From: Heterodera schachtii
Lineage: Eukaryota; Nematoda; Chromadorea; Rhabditida; Heteroderidae
NCBI GenBank assembly: GCA_023374025.1
Contig: SIJG01000097.1
Span: forward strand, 62,196 to 126,195
Reading direction: 5' to 3'
Length of the DNA: 64,000 nt
The translations under genes were made by a program, and so were the position numbers. Below, one piece after another: positions 1 through 11,993 of this stretch. Position 1 is the stretch's first letter; every line of letters starts with the position of its first letter. Below the pieces are notes generated by a model. The model made no database searches and was not told the origin of the DNA. It saw only the letters and a list, made by a program, of their open reading frames with translations.

Positions 1-2119
1 AATATATTTTCTTTTGGTAAAAATATATTTAGAAATTCGAAATTAAATTATACATTCATTTATTATTAAATGTTTAATTTTTAAAATTAAAATAATAATA
101 ATAATTTTAAATAATTATAATTAGCTTACTAAATTATTCTAATCGATGAGAAGTGATAAAAAGCAAAGGCTACCAAATAATACTGCTATCGTAGAGAAAA
201 AGGGAATAAGCGCTTCTATCGATATTAAGGGCAATAACTATTCTTTATTAATTAATTTATTTTAAATAAAAAGTTTTATCGACAATTAAAATAAAAAGCA
301 TCTTTGTTTTTATTTTTGATTAAATTAATTATTACTTCATTACAATTGTAATTTTATAAAAGGTTTCATCGCATCGGTTTCAATGTCTGTCACATAATGC
401 AATTCTTAAATAAATTTAAATATTTAATTCCTTTATATTAAATATATTTATTTTTACATTATTTATCATTAAACAAATATCTTAGAAAAAAAATTATACA
501 TTAATCATTGTTATTTGTGACATTTTAAATTAAAATTGTTTAATTTTTTTTTCAATTTTTAAGTTTTTTTAATTAATATTTTTGTAATTGAATTTGATAA
601 TTATTGGATGATCAAGAAAACATGGATTTATTTAAATAAATTTTTTCATTCATTTATATTTAAATTTTCTTAGTCGTACTTTAGCCTTTTTTGAAGAATT
701 TCATATTTTCTATAAACATCAAATATAATTATTATAAACAAACTTTAATAAATTCATTTAAATTTAGACTCTTTAGCTTCTTTTTATCCTTGTTCACATT
801 TTGCATATTTCTCCAGATTCTTTATACAGGCAATTTATGATTTATTATACCATAGACATTCATATTTAAAAAATTCTTTATTGTATTTATAAATTGGTTT
901 CTTATTTATAAAAAAAAGAATAAGTGATGATCCAATTTCACGATTGTAATTATTAAATATCATATTATCATTATTATATTCACATTTATATTTATTTCTG
1001 AAACTGTTATAATTCTATTTATCAAAATAGCTCTTAATCAAGCAGAATTTAGCTATCAAGGCATTGTTAAAGTTTAAAAACTACGATATAAATTTTCTAT
1101 ATTCAGCAAAAGAAATAGATAATAATTATTTCATAGAATCGAATTATTTTTAATACAAATAATATTTATTACATAATAAAAATATATATTTGTTTTATTA
1201 AAGTATTCTTCAATTAAAATAATGTTCATAATTTTGATTTAAAATCGGTTTAATTTTTAATTTTTTACATAAATATTTTAATTATAAACATTATGTAATT
1301 ATTAAAATAAATAACTTTATTTCTTATTATTTTGATGCTTCAAAGACATTTGCAAATCTATATAATTATTTAGTTATTTTATTATATTTTCTCTTTATTA
1401 TAAATATTTTAACATAATAAATTTTTTAAGTTGGATTTTGTCAAATTCAGTTTAATAAAATATATTTTCAATATATAAATTTTCATAAATTTAATATTTA
1501 TATTATTAATACAATCACTCTTTATTTTCAGAAGTGACATATAAAATTGTGAAAAGACATGTGTTTAAGTCACATTCTTCAAAGATTTTTTGGAATTTTT
1601 AATTCCTTATAATATTTTTCAAAGAAGGCATAAATATGATTTTTTTATGTATATTATAAATATCATTAGAGAGTTTTAGATTTAAAGTAATACAGAAATG
1701 GGTGATATTCTAACACTTTTTTAAATAAATTTAATAGGAGAATTTTGTATTTTTGTTTAGTTTTTTTAGATAAATTGATAAATTAATTGGTTTTTATCGG
1801 TATTTTCTTCAAGTAATTACAAGTTTGCACAAGGTTTGACTCCATAATATGACCAATAAAAATATTTTTATTTCTTTTAAATTAATTTTAATTTTCAATT
1901 TGAGAATATAAATATTTTTAAATTATGGAATTTCTAATATTAAATAAATTTAATTCTTGAAATTATTTATTCAGCTTTAAAAGTATTTTTTATAATAATT
2001 GATGAACTTTTTTAAATTTTATTTGAAAGTAATTGATTAAAATTAAAATTATATCATTTTAATTGTCAAAATTAAGCAGCTAAATAAAATTAAAAATGAA
2101 ATTTCCAAGATTACACATA
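1..2119. other. AT-rich sequence without recognisable gene
   Basis: Long runs of A/T with stops in all frames. Slightly GC-richer patches near 130-240 and 360-400 carry no recognisable domain, RNA fold or repeat. Nothing else seen. Confidence 0.6.
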
Positions 2120-2250
2120 CTACCAAGAATTTTGGAACTCGGAAATCCGAGGCCCCAAAATTTTCGGAAGTCAAAAATTTCAATTTCGACCCCAACAAAT
2201 CTATTGAATGGGTATTTTACCGCTGCATATGCAATTCAATAAATTTGCTC
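2120..2250. other. Small GC-richer island with hairpins
   Basis: This patch stands out from the AT-rich background. It contains a short palindrome ('ctcggaaatccgag' near 2149) and an inverted pair ('tctattgaat' near 2200 against 'attcaataaa' near 2234). It could be a remnant of a short transposable element. No target duplication is visible and no related copy was recognised. From 2251 to 3189 there is only AT-rich sequence with nothing supportable. Confidence 0.3.
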
Positions 2251-3189
2251 TTGTTTAATACTTTTTATATTGTAAATGCTTACTTTATAATTAAATTAAT
2301 TAATTATTACTATAAAATTTATTTGTGCACAAATAGTTACAAAAAGATGATTCTTCTTTTAAATTAAAAAAAAAGCTGCTTTAGTGTTCAAATAAAAAAA
2401 AAATTCAATTTTGAATATATTAATTTTATAAACTTTTGGTTCAAAGTTTTTAAAAAATATTACAATTGTTGAATTCAATTATAATTTTTATGTGTTTTTT
2501 TTTAAATTATTATGAATTGAATCCTATATTTTTACTTTTTTATAAAATTGTTTTAAAACTTTATAGAAAATAATAGTTTTTTGTCTGAATTTATTTCCAT
2601 TTATTCTTTTGTTCAAAAATATGAATAACAATCTCTTTAATATTTAAAGAGAATTATATTGTGCCTTATAATTTTATCTTCTTTAATCCTAATATTATTA
2701 TTTAATATATATGTATATATTTCTATTTCTTTAATCCTTGACAGTTTTTTGTAATAATTCATTCGCCTTTTCTAAAATTTGGGCCAAAATAAAAAATAAA
2801 TAAATCCACAAAATAAACTTTCTTATTTGAAAAAAGCAACATAAATAAAGGACATTCCATAGAAATAAATTAATTTATTTCCGCTCCCAAATGAAATAGA
2901 AGTTCCGATCAGAATTTTTTTTCGTAAATATAAGTTACATGAATTGAAAATCTTTCTGCAAAAATGTATTCTTTTCAAGTGTCTCTATTTTATTTTATTA
3001 AATCATTTTTATTAAAAATGTCAAATGAATACATGATTTGTGCATTAGCCAATTATTATATTATTTATTAATATTTTATTTATTTAATGTTGATAGGTTT
3101 AATACAAATATAAAATTAATAATATTTATTAATAAATCGTCAAGGATTTTTTTCATTAATAAGCATTGCTCGACTGTAAATTAATTACT

Positions 3190-3400
3190 TGAGAAATATA
3201 GAGAGAGAAATTATTATTTTTTTAATTTTTTTTTAATATCTATAAAATATGTACTAATTATAATTAATAATTTCTTTACTTTATTCATTTATTAAATGAT
3301 TCTAAATAAGTAGTTTATTTGTATCTTTATCTCTTTTTGCTTTTTTAATATCATGCGTAAGGATCCTTTTGATGTTTCTACATTCATCGGTGAATTTACT
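3190..3400. repeat. Dispersed direct repeat, copy 1
   Basis: Closely similar to 6283-6490 in the same orientation. Shared blocks include 'gtactaattataattaata', 'actttattcatttattaaat', 'ctctttttgc' or its variant, 'taatatcatgc' and 'ggatccttttgatgtttct'. A weaker third copy lies at 4385-4520. The shared stretch is about 200 bp. The stretch that follows (3401-4384) includes a short open frame at 3525-3710 with no recognisable domain and a GC-richer patch at 4110-4150. Neither is supportable as a gene. Confidence 0.65.
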
Positions 3401-4384
3401 TCATTTAAAATATGAATTTTATTTTAAACTTTTCATTCAATGAAATATTTATTATTTTTGTTTTTCCTTTACATTTTTAGTTTTCTTTTATGTGCATTGA
3501 AGGAATATTTTTTAAGATAATAAATTGCGTATTTGCTGTAAAGAATCCCCGTTGCCAAATTCACCTTACTTTGAAGCTGGGCTTAAAAAATTATTTAATG
3601 CATATTTGCCATTTGAATGTATTTTTCAGTATTTTTTAATCATTATAAAACAAAAAATTATCATATTAAATTTTCTTTTTCTGTTTAATGGAATAAACAA
3701 ATTACAGTAGATATTGGATTCACAAATTTTTTGTCAATGGTGATATTATATATTAATTTATTTATTTTTAATTTAATTGTTCATTTATTCTAATTTTTTA
3801 CAGTTATTTTTGAATTTTTATTTATTTTGATTTTTAGAATTTAAATTTCGTTAAACGAAATAATAATTTTTAGTTATCTTAACTGAAAATTATAAATAAT
3901 AATGAACTTGATAAATATTTATCATTATCACAAAGAATAGTAATTTAATTTGCAAAAATGTTTTTTAATTTTTTAATTGTATCTTTTATTAAAATATTAA
4001 CCAATTTTAGAATTTTAAATAATTAAATCCGCTTAAATATAATTACTTCATAAAGTTTTTTTTTAATTTTCTAATAATAATTATTAATTTTGTGGTTTTA
4101 AATAATCTCATGTCGAGTTGCAGATTGAGTAGTTGCGGTCGGTCGTTCATGGCTTGCCCTTTTTATAAATATATTTTTAATTATTTATTTTTCAAAATAA
4201 AATTATTGATTTTTTTTTGCAAATGAGAATCATGATTTTTTACTAACATTTTGCAGTTTTTTTATATTAATCATTCTTCTCCTTTTAAATATTAAATAAT
4301 GTTAATTCTTAAATTCCAATTAAAAATAATATTATTTTAATTTCATTTCTGTAGAAGAAATTACTGTTTTTGAGTGCTTCAGCT

Positions 4385-4520
4385 TTTAATTAAATGCAAT
4401 TGGTAAAATATGTACTAATTAATGATCATTTATATTTTTAAAAATAATTGTAAAACAAGTTTTTTTATGTATCTTTCATCTCTTTTTGCCCTTTTCTCAC
4501 GGTTCGAGTCGAATCATAGT
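4385..4520. repeat. Dispersed direct repeat, divergent copy 2
   Basis: Shares 'aaaatatgtactaatta' and then, after an AT-rich interval, 'catctctttttgcccttt' with the repeats at 3190 and 6283. Downstream of both copies 1 and 2, about 100 bp on, a similar pyrimidine tract ends in AG before 'ttttcytttrtg' (about 3480 and 4600). The duplicated unit may therefore be longer than the conserved core. Homology to copies 1 and 3 is visible but diluted. Confidence 0.4.
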
Positions 4521-5708
4521 TCGATGACCATTTGGAAATTTTTGATTATTATGTATTTATAAAATATTTTTTTCATCACTTTTTTAACTATTTTTTTCAG
4601 TTTTCCTTTGTGAATTTGTAATAGAATTTTGGAATATTTTATTTAAATCAATTTGCTTTTATTTTATTTTTTAACTAATATCTTTATAGAATATTAGTTC
4701 TTATACTAAGCGAATCAAAAAATAAAAGTTTTTTTTTGATAATAAATTTTCAGTTTTTCAAAATGAAGTCCTTTGAATTTATGAATCAAAAATACATATA
4801 ATAATTTTAGATGAAAAAAGGATCCTTCGTTCAATTTGAATTTAAGCTCCTCACGAGGTCCCATTAAAAATTTCAAAAGTAATATTAGAAAAATAAAATA
4901 AATAAAAATATTTATATTCATAATAAAATTTTAAGCATATATATGAAATTATTATAAGCCGCACAATTCTTGACCTTATAATAAAATTGTGTAGCTTTTA
5001 AGGCCCAAGAAATATACGTCAAAAGGAAAATAACCAAAAGTTTTTTTAGTTTTAGAAATTGAATTCAAATAAACATTAATTGTCTATGTATTATATAAAA
5101 AATTAAATAGGACTTATTATAAATATGTGTATATTATTTTATTTTCCGGTTTTTGAGTTTTTACTTTAAATTTCTATTAATCCCTTTTATAATCTTCAGG
5201 TAAGTTTGTTTACTATAAAGTTTAAAGTTTTGTACAATTTCTTTTATCAAATCATTTATAATAAATATATTTGATGAATCAAGTGATTAAAAATTAAATT
5301 TTTCATATTATTAAGTTATATTTTAAAATACAATAGAAATTTAAAACTTTTATATTATGGTGATTATGTTTATTACGAATTTAATTCATTTTATTACTTA
5401 ATACATTAAGGTTATGTCTTTAGAATTGATAAAATAATATGAAAATTTGAAAGAATGGAAGAATTTAATTAAGAAATTGCCTAATCGTAATTTTTCAGTA
5501 AAAAATTTAAAATATTTTTGAGAACAAAATAAATATATTTAGTCGCCTAATAAACCTAATCTGATCTTTTCTGTCTACGTTAATAAGATTTTAAAAACGA
5601 TATTAATATTTTTTTTTGTTAAATTTTTTTGAAAAATTATAATTTAAAAATATTAAATACTGGTCATTTTTAAAATTTTGATCATATTGCTTATGTAAAT
5701 ATCAAACT
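4521..5708. other. AT-rich sequence without recognisable gene
   Basis: Only AT-rich sequence and short hydrophobic-looking chance frames. No repeat, RNA or coding signature could be supported. Confidence 0.5.
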
Positions 5709-5919
5709 TTATAACTGTTAATGGGCATATTAAATTATATCAATTATTTTATAGTAGTGGAAAATGGGGTTCGGGCTCTATGGGAATACGAATATATGGA
5801 ATATTTGGGGGATTTAGGATGGGCCGAAGGTTGTGTTGTCCAAATGTTGTCAAAAGTTGGGATAAATAAATTTTTATGACTGATAATGGCATATTAAATT
5901 ATACCAATAATTTTATATT
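5709..5919. repeat. ~45 bp direct repeat flanking a G-rich insert
   Basis: The segments at 5709-5753 and 5872-5917 are near-identical direct repeats, sharing 'catattaaattata' with matching sequence on both sides. Between them lie about 118 bases with unusually high G on this strand (5755-5870, for example 'ggggttcgggctctatggg'). The repeats are too long to be a normal transposon target duplication. They could reflect insertion with a long duplication, or a tandem duplication later interrupted. The insert has no visible terminal inverted repeats and no recognised product. Confidence 0.6.
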
Positions 5920-6282
5920 ATATTGCAAATGAAATAAATTAATTTTTATAAATTAAATATAATATAATTGCAATTGGTATTTTCATTTATGTATTGTAAA
6001 AATTAATAAATGCTAAAATTCTAAATAAATACTTTTTCATTCAATTTTTTTAATGTGTTATTTTCTTGTTTTAATTTTAAGAATATTGATATTGACTAAT
6101 TTTAACATCATTTCGCGTACACTAAATCAGTTGGTACATCAGCATCTTTAATGATTTTCCTTTTTTATTTATCATTTTGGATTATTCACTATGTTTTTTT
6201 TTGAAAAATTCCATTTTGTTTTAATTTTTTGATAATTAAACTTAGGGTGTAAAATATTCTTTTTTTATTCAATTCAAGTAAA

Positions 6283-6490
6283 GATTAATTAGTTTAGAAA
6301 ATGGAGAGAGAAATTATCTTTTGTTTTACTTTTTTCAACATTTTATAAAATTTGTACTAATTATAATTAATAACATTTTTTTACTTTATTCATTTATTAA
6401 ATTATTCAAAAAAGTTTATTTCGTATCTTTATTTCTTTTTGCTCTTTTAATATCATGCTGACGGATCCTTTTGATGTTTCTTTTTCGCTT
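6283..6490. repeat. Dispersed direct repeat, copy 3
   Basis: Best match to copy 1 at 3190-3400. It starts in the shared 'ggagagagaaattat' / 'agagagagaaattat' region and runs through the conserved 'ggatccttttgatgtttct' block. After this point the copies diverge. No coding capacity is recognisable. The interval 5920-6282 between the repeats is featureless AT-rich DNA. Confidence 0.65.
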
Positions 6491-7736
6491 TGGCAGTGAA
6501 TTTAAAAAGAATTGTACAAATTAATTTGGTTTATTTCGTATTGTATAATTTATTCGACCAATAATTAATATATTTCAAAAAATAAGATTAAAACTAACAT
6601 AAATTACCACATTAAAATAAATCATAAAATTTATTATTTCTTTAGTAAAATTTATTTTTTAAGTTAAGCTATAATTATAAATAGAATTATAAACAATTTT
6701 ATTATAAAACTAGTATTTTATTATGCATTAATGATGTTTTGTACAAAAATTAATTTAATATTTTATTCATCTTATTATTTTAAAGTAATGAAAAAATATT
6801 GTATTTTTATAATGCTGCACATTTTATAATTAAATAAAAATATATTCTAATTAAGAATTGTTTGTAGCTTTTTTATGCTCATTAAGAGTCTATCATTCTG
6901 ATAAATAATAAAATAAATTTATATATTTAATTTATTTAATAATTTTTATTTCTGTTTATTTCATATGTATAAAAAGTAAAATAAATTCATTTAATAATAT
7001 TTTGCGTTAATATTTAATAATATAAAAACTAAGAATTGTCTTGAATAGAGAAAAAGAAAATAGCATTATTAAATTATTAACCGTTTATTAAACTTTTTTG
7101 AATTATTGAATAAATTACAAATTATTATTTCCAACTAAACTAATTAACCTAACAAATGCATTTCTTTAAAAAAATAAATCAAAAAAAAACATTTTATTTG
7201 GCGTTGATTTTTAGTTTATAACATTTTAGAGATGTTTTGGTTCTACAAAAGTAAAAAAAAAACATGTGTAAATTGGCTCGGAAACTTTTCATCTTGACGC
7301 CATTTTTCTTTTGACATTTTGCAATTAAAATAAATACGCAGAATTTAAAGTCTTTTGACAATTAATTAAATGCAATAAAATGGAATAATACTTTTGGGAT
7401 TTTATAAGACTAGATGGAATTTCATCCTATAATAAAAATAAATAACCGAAAAATATGAAAATTAAGATTGTGTATACAAAGGTTCACCAAGAGAATCCGA
7501 AAAACAAAAAAGTGTACTTTCTTAAAAATAATTTTAATAATTTCATCTTCATTTTGAGATTATCTAAATTAAAAAAGACTGAAAATTTTAAGTAAAGGAA
7601 TTATTACTTATTTTTGTAAGTAATACGATGACGGGTTTATTTAGCATTGGATTATCTCCTTTTATTTTCCAATAAATTTTGGGTTTTTTCCATTTTTTAT
7701 TCTCCATTATCTTTTTCTTGCAAACGCCAATTGGAT
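6491..7736. other. AT-rich sequence without recognisable gene
   Basis: Dominated by A/T runs. No ORF, structured RNA or repeat pair could be supported. Confidence 0.5.
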
Positions 7737-8216
7737 CTTTTTGTGGCGCCCGGTAAATGCGTCAGTGGAAAATGCATCAGTGGAAAATGCGTCAGTAGAA
7801 AATGCGTCAATGAAATTTTTATTGTCATAAATACAAGTTCCTTGCGTTTTAGGGGGCACTGACTACAAATCCGGTATTCATTTTGGCCTTTTCCAAATCC
7901 CGGACCCGAATTCGAACAAAAATCGAAAGTCCAAATTTTCGTAATTTAGCATTTTTAGTTCAAAAACGGCATAATTGATCTCTTATTATAGGATTGATGA
8001 GTTTCCGTTTGTTTTCGTGTATTTAAGCTGATTTTGAATAAAAAACCTAATTCCGAAAATTTTTACTTTCGACTTTTTGTTCGAATTCGGGTTCAGGGTT
8101 CGAAATTCAGAACGATATTCTTATAGAATTATACTTCTATATTACAATACAATACTACAGGACTTAATATTAAAATATTTGTATCACTGACGCATTTTCC
8201 GGTCACGCTTTTTGTA
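7737..8216. mobile_element. Foldback/MITE-like element with nested inverted repeats
   Basis: The two ends are inverted copies. The left end carries a T-run then 'cggtaaatgcgtcagtgg', and the right end carries the reverse complement of 'ggaaaatgcgtcagtgat' followed by 'cggtcacgc'. A second, inner pair of inverted arms lies at 7898-7941 and 8053-8103, sharing 'acccgaattcgaacaaaaa' in opposite orientation. The whole ~480 bp can therefore fold into a long hairpin. There is no transposase frame. A target-site duplication could not be identified, so the exact ends are uncertain and the superfamily is unknown. Confidence 0.6.
7752..7811 (+). repeat. 15-bp minisatellite, four units
   Basis: Four consecutive 15-bp units of consensus 'ggaaaatgcgtcagt', each differing by one to three bases. 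They lie at the left end of the foldback element. A single inverted unit is present at 8186-8200 in the right arm. This explains the short GC-richer open frame here, which is not a gene. Confidence 0.85.
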
Positions 8217-10378
8217 GCTAAAAAGATCATCATCGCGACATTAATTCTGTTTTCCCATCCTTAAAGAATGAAAAATAAAAATTTAAAAAAAGTAATAAAA
8301 TACTAAAATAGATTTCTAATAACATATTTTTATTTAAATTTATTATTTAACAATTCTTAAAAAAATTTCTTTGTAAATTTAATAAAATGCAATATTAATT
8401 TTCTTGAATAGATAAATAATTAGTTAATGGTCAGCAAAATTATTATAAAATTATTATGTCATCTATAATTAATATTAATGTTTATTTTAGCACGGTGCCT
8501 TCCGGATAACATACGGACTGATTTGTTAAAATGTCTTGTGTTAGGATAAATAAAATTGTCTTGTCTTCTGCCGGTTTTATACTTACATAGTTTAAATATC
8601 AAGTAAAAGAAAAATTAAACTAATATCATATTAAATTTAACGGTGTTATGACGTACTCAAAAATTGATGAAAATAAAAACAGTTTACTTTGAATAAATGC
8701 TAGCTCTTATATATAAAATTTAAAAGAGAAAAAGCATCTTAATTAAAAAAAATTTCTTGTTTAAATAAAGTTTAAATCTTTTCTAAATTCTTTAAATATA
8801 ATAATAATTGATAAATAAGAAATTCTTAATATGAATTCAATAATTATTAATTTATTATTCTAATACAGAATTATCTAATAATTTGCTTTTAATTCATGCG
8901 CATGCCTAATTCATAATTTTTGTATAAGTAATTTGTTAAACAATTAGATTTTTCAAAAATTCAATACACTAATTAAATTCGAATACATCACTTCGTTTGT
9001 TAAAAATTTCATTTCCTTATTCGTTTAAGCTTTTATTGGAATAAAAATGAACTTTCAAACTAATTATTTATACTATAATTTTTTTATGTACAAAATTTGA
9101 AAAGAAATCTATTAAAAAATATTTACAAAAGCTCAATTATCATTACAAAATAATTTTAAAATACGCATCCGATGATAAAACCAAACACTCAAAATATTAA
9201 ATATTACTTTACTAATTATCTAAATAGAACCAATAATAATAAAATGAATTGGTTCAATAATGCTAAAGATTTAACTAAACCTAACCTAAAGTTAGTAATA
9301 ATAGTATTTCTTTATTGTAAAGCAAGAGATCTTCAACATGAAGCAACAGTTTATGTCATGAGACCAAGAAAAACATATAAATTATATTTATAATTTAAAA
9401 ATTTTCTAATATAATGTAAGACAAAAATTTTGTCATAAATTTGAAACAATTTGAAACAAAATTTATGTAATCGGGTGCAAAATGAAAGATGAATACAAAG
9501 CGAACAATGAATAAAACATTAAAAAAAAGATTTTCATATAAAAATAATTTATTATATATAATTAAAATAAAACGTCACCAACGAGCTGATAAATATCACG
9601 AAAGAACCAAGAGATTTATTTAAAGTGGCTATTAAAATGAATGAAAAATAAGCATAAAAAGACAATTGTTCTAAAATTATTATTTAGTTTCGAAATATAA
9701 AAAATCATTCAAAACCTGCCGGCCTTGTGAAATTGGGAATAATCAATAATTTAATTTTAATTTTAAATGATTAAAATTAGTCAAAAAAGAATAGTTGGTA
9801 TTTTTGATGGCTGGTTAAAGAAAATGAAAATAGATGCAGAGCCATAGAAATAGTGATTAAATAGAGCAAAGTTATGACTATAAAATACAATAATAAAAAA
9901 TTTTAATACCTAATAAATGAATTATTGGATGGCCAATTCTTAAAGTGGAGGCATTTTTCAAAAATATCAAGTGACAAAATGTTTTAAAAGTGTTTTTGGA
10001 ATTTTAAATTTAATTAAGCTTGGTAATCGATTACGCTGAGTCCGACTTAGTCAGTGTATCAATTGATTTATAATTAGTCAAAGTTCTCAATCGAATGGTT
10101 AAATTTCCTTTTTTCATTTTCAAATAATACTTTAATTATTTTTTGAATGAATCAAATTAAATAAGTTCCGGCTGATTTAATACGAGTTTTTTTTTTGTTT
10201 GATATTAATTATTTTACTTAAAAATCCGAAGCATTAAAAATTTATTTTCATACTTACATCTTCATTAAAGTAATTAAATCGTTTTCACAGAATTTTAATT
10301 TAATCTTCGATTTCACATTTCGTTAGCATTGTATTTCATATATTTCACTGTACTCTCACGAGTAAGGCAGCTCATAAC
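8217..10378. other. AT-rich sequence, one GC-richer patch
   Basis: A patch at 8490-8580 ('agcacggtgccttccgg') resembles the 'tagcacgg...gtgccgg' sequence beside the foldback element near 14735. It may be a remnant of the same repeat. An ATG-started frame at 9172-9393 has AT-driven composition and no recognisable domain, so it is not called as a gene. Otherwise nothing seen. Confidence 0.4.
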
Positions 10379-11182
10379 TAGGTCTGGGAATTACACGGAA
10401 AACCATATTTTTTTCCTGGACTGTGGGGGGCCTAAAACGCACGAAAAACATGTTTTTAACTTGGTTTTAAAAATTGGTTAATTTATATTAAAAATAAGCA
10501 AAAAACGAAAATTTCGCTTTTCAGGTCGATTTTTCGCTAAAATGAGTAAATTTTACACTGTAAATATTTTTGCATTAATAAATAATTTGATTATATTTAA
10601 TTATTTATATAATTAAAAAAACATTAATATAATAATACAAAAATAAATTCTCTAATTTCATTATAAATAAAATTTGTTGTTATTATAATAATTTAAGAAA
10701 ATTTTATATTTTTATCTTCACATTAATTAAAATTTTACTTTCATATAAATTTAAATTTTATTTTTCCTTCAGAAAGTAAATTCGATATCTATTTTATTTT
10801 TATTTTTGTAATATAAATATGATGTTTATTTTTATTTTTTGTAATTTTATTTAATTATTTTATGTTAATAATTTTTTTCTTATTAAATGAAATTATTTAT
10901 TTTTATTTAAATTGAATATTTGGCATTTCTTTAACAAATATATGCTTTTCAATTAAACAATTTTTTGCTATTTCATTGCGATCTTTCGTAGTTAAGATTT
11001 TTATTAAAAATTTGGTTTTATTAACAGCAAATAAAATCTTTTACTTTTTAAATATTTATAAACATTTATAATTGTGAAATATTAAATTTTTTGTGTTATA
11101 ACTCATTTTTCACTTTTACTTAAATCGAATTTCGCTTTCCTAAAAAGGATATTTGACGACTTTTATGGACATCCATGGCCTA
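10379..11182. mobile_element. Possible hAT-like non-autonomous element
   Basis: The left end 'taggtctgggaattacacgg' resembles, in inverted orientation, both the right end near 15901-15921 and the right end of the element at 25638-26319. The block 10395-10480 (cctggact, ggcct, acgc-cgaaaaacatgttttt) matches the reverse complement of 26230-26300. A candidate right end, the reverse complement of 'taggccatggatgtccata', lies at 11164-11182. The flanking 8-mers 'ctcataac' and 'ctcttaga' agree at only five positions. The left end is well supported by homology. The right end is a guess. Confidence 0.4.
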
Positions 11183-11712
11183 CTCTTAGAGGAATTATTT
11201 AAATCTCAAAAATTTAAATGAATTAATTAAAAACAAAGCAGAAATTACTGATTTAACAAAATTGTAAATGGTTACAAATTCAATAATAAAATTAAGTAAT
11301 CTTTCAATAAAAACATTAAATCTTCAGAAAAAAAAATCGGTTAGAGAAAATTGATTATAGAATAATTTATAAAGGATTTTTATTTTCTTATTTTTTTCGA
11401 ACCAACACAATAAAAAAACTATTTAGCAGTTTAGCACCATAAAATATCAACCATGTTCATTAGTAATTTAATTAGCCATTATTTTGTGTTTATTTACTTT
11501 AAATTTTTAAATTATGATATTCTTCATTAATTTATGTCAATTTTACCATTCTTCAGTAATTAATTAATTAATACTAGTAAAAAAAAAAATTAATAAATTC
11601 AAATAAAATTATTTTAACTTATCTAATTATTTCTGTTTTAGATAAAAAAATAAGAAAATTTTTAAACAAAATTAAAAACTAAAAGATAGAATTGAATTAT
11701 TTACAATAATAT

Positions 11713-11993
11713 TCTGAGTCGGAGAATAATTTATATGAAAGAATATTTAAAAAACAAATAATCATAAAAATCAAATTTAATAATTGTTGAAAGAAAATAA
11801 AGCGTTACTTTTAAAGAGTACAACATAATGCGGGAAATAAAAAATTTTGCAAATACATTGCAAAAGTAAGAGAAGATAATTTAAAAATAAAGATTATTTT
11901 CATTAGCGAAATTAAATTTCTTACAAACATTAATTTTCATGTTATCTGTTTTTTAAATTGCATTACTTTGCTATAATTATTCTCCGAATCAGA
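11713..11993. mobile_element. 281-bp inverted-repeat element (MITE-like)
   Basis: The ends are inverted copies: 'tctgagtcggagaataatt' at the left and the reverse complement of 'tctgattcggagaataatt' at the right. Weaker inverted similarity continues about 70 bp inward on both sides, including 'tttaaaaaacaaataa' against 'tttaaaaaacagataa'. There is no coding capacity and no convincing target duplication, so the superfamily is unresolved. Confidence 0.55.

Noticed and set aside
4715..4921. Hydrophobic small frames (also at 19671, 21619, 42418, 54762 and 60871)
   Set aside because: Phe, Ile, Leu, Tyr and Lys dominate because of TTT/ATT/TTA/TAT/AAA codons in AT-rich DNA. No signal for coding selection.
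7752..7811. CRISPR-like array
   Set aside because: Four head-to-tail 15-bp units with no spacers, inside a foldback element of a eukaryotic sequence. This is a minisatellite.
7647..7862. Open frame with repeated GKCVS-type residues
   Set aside because: The residue repeat is simply the translation of the 15-bp minisatellite.
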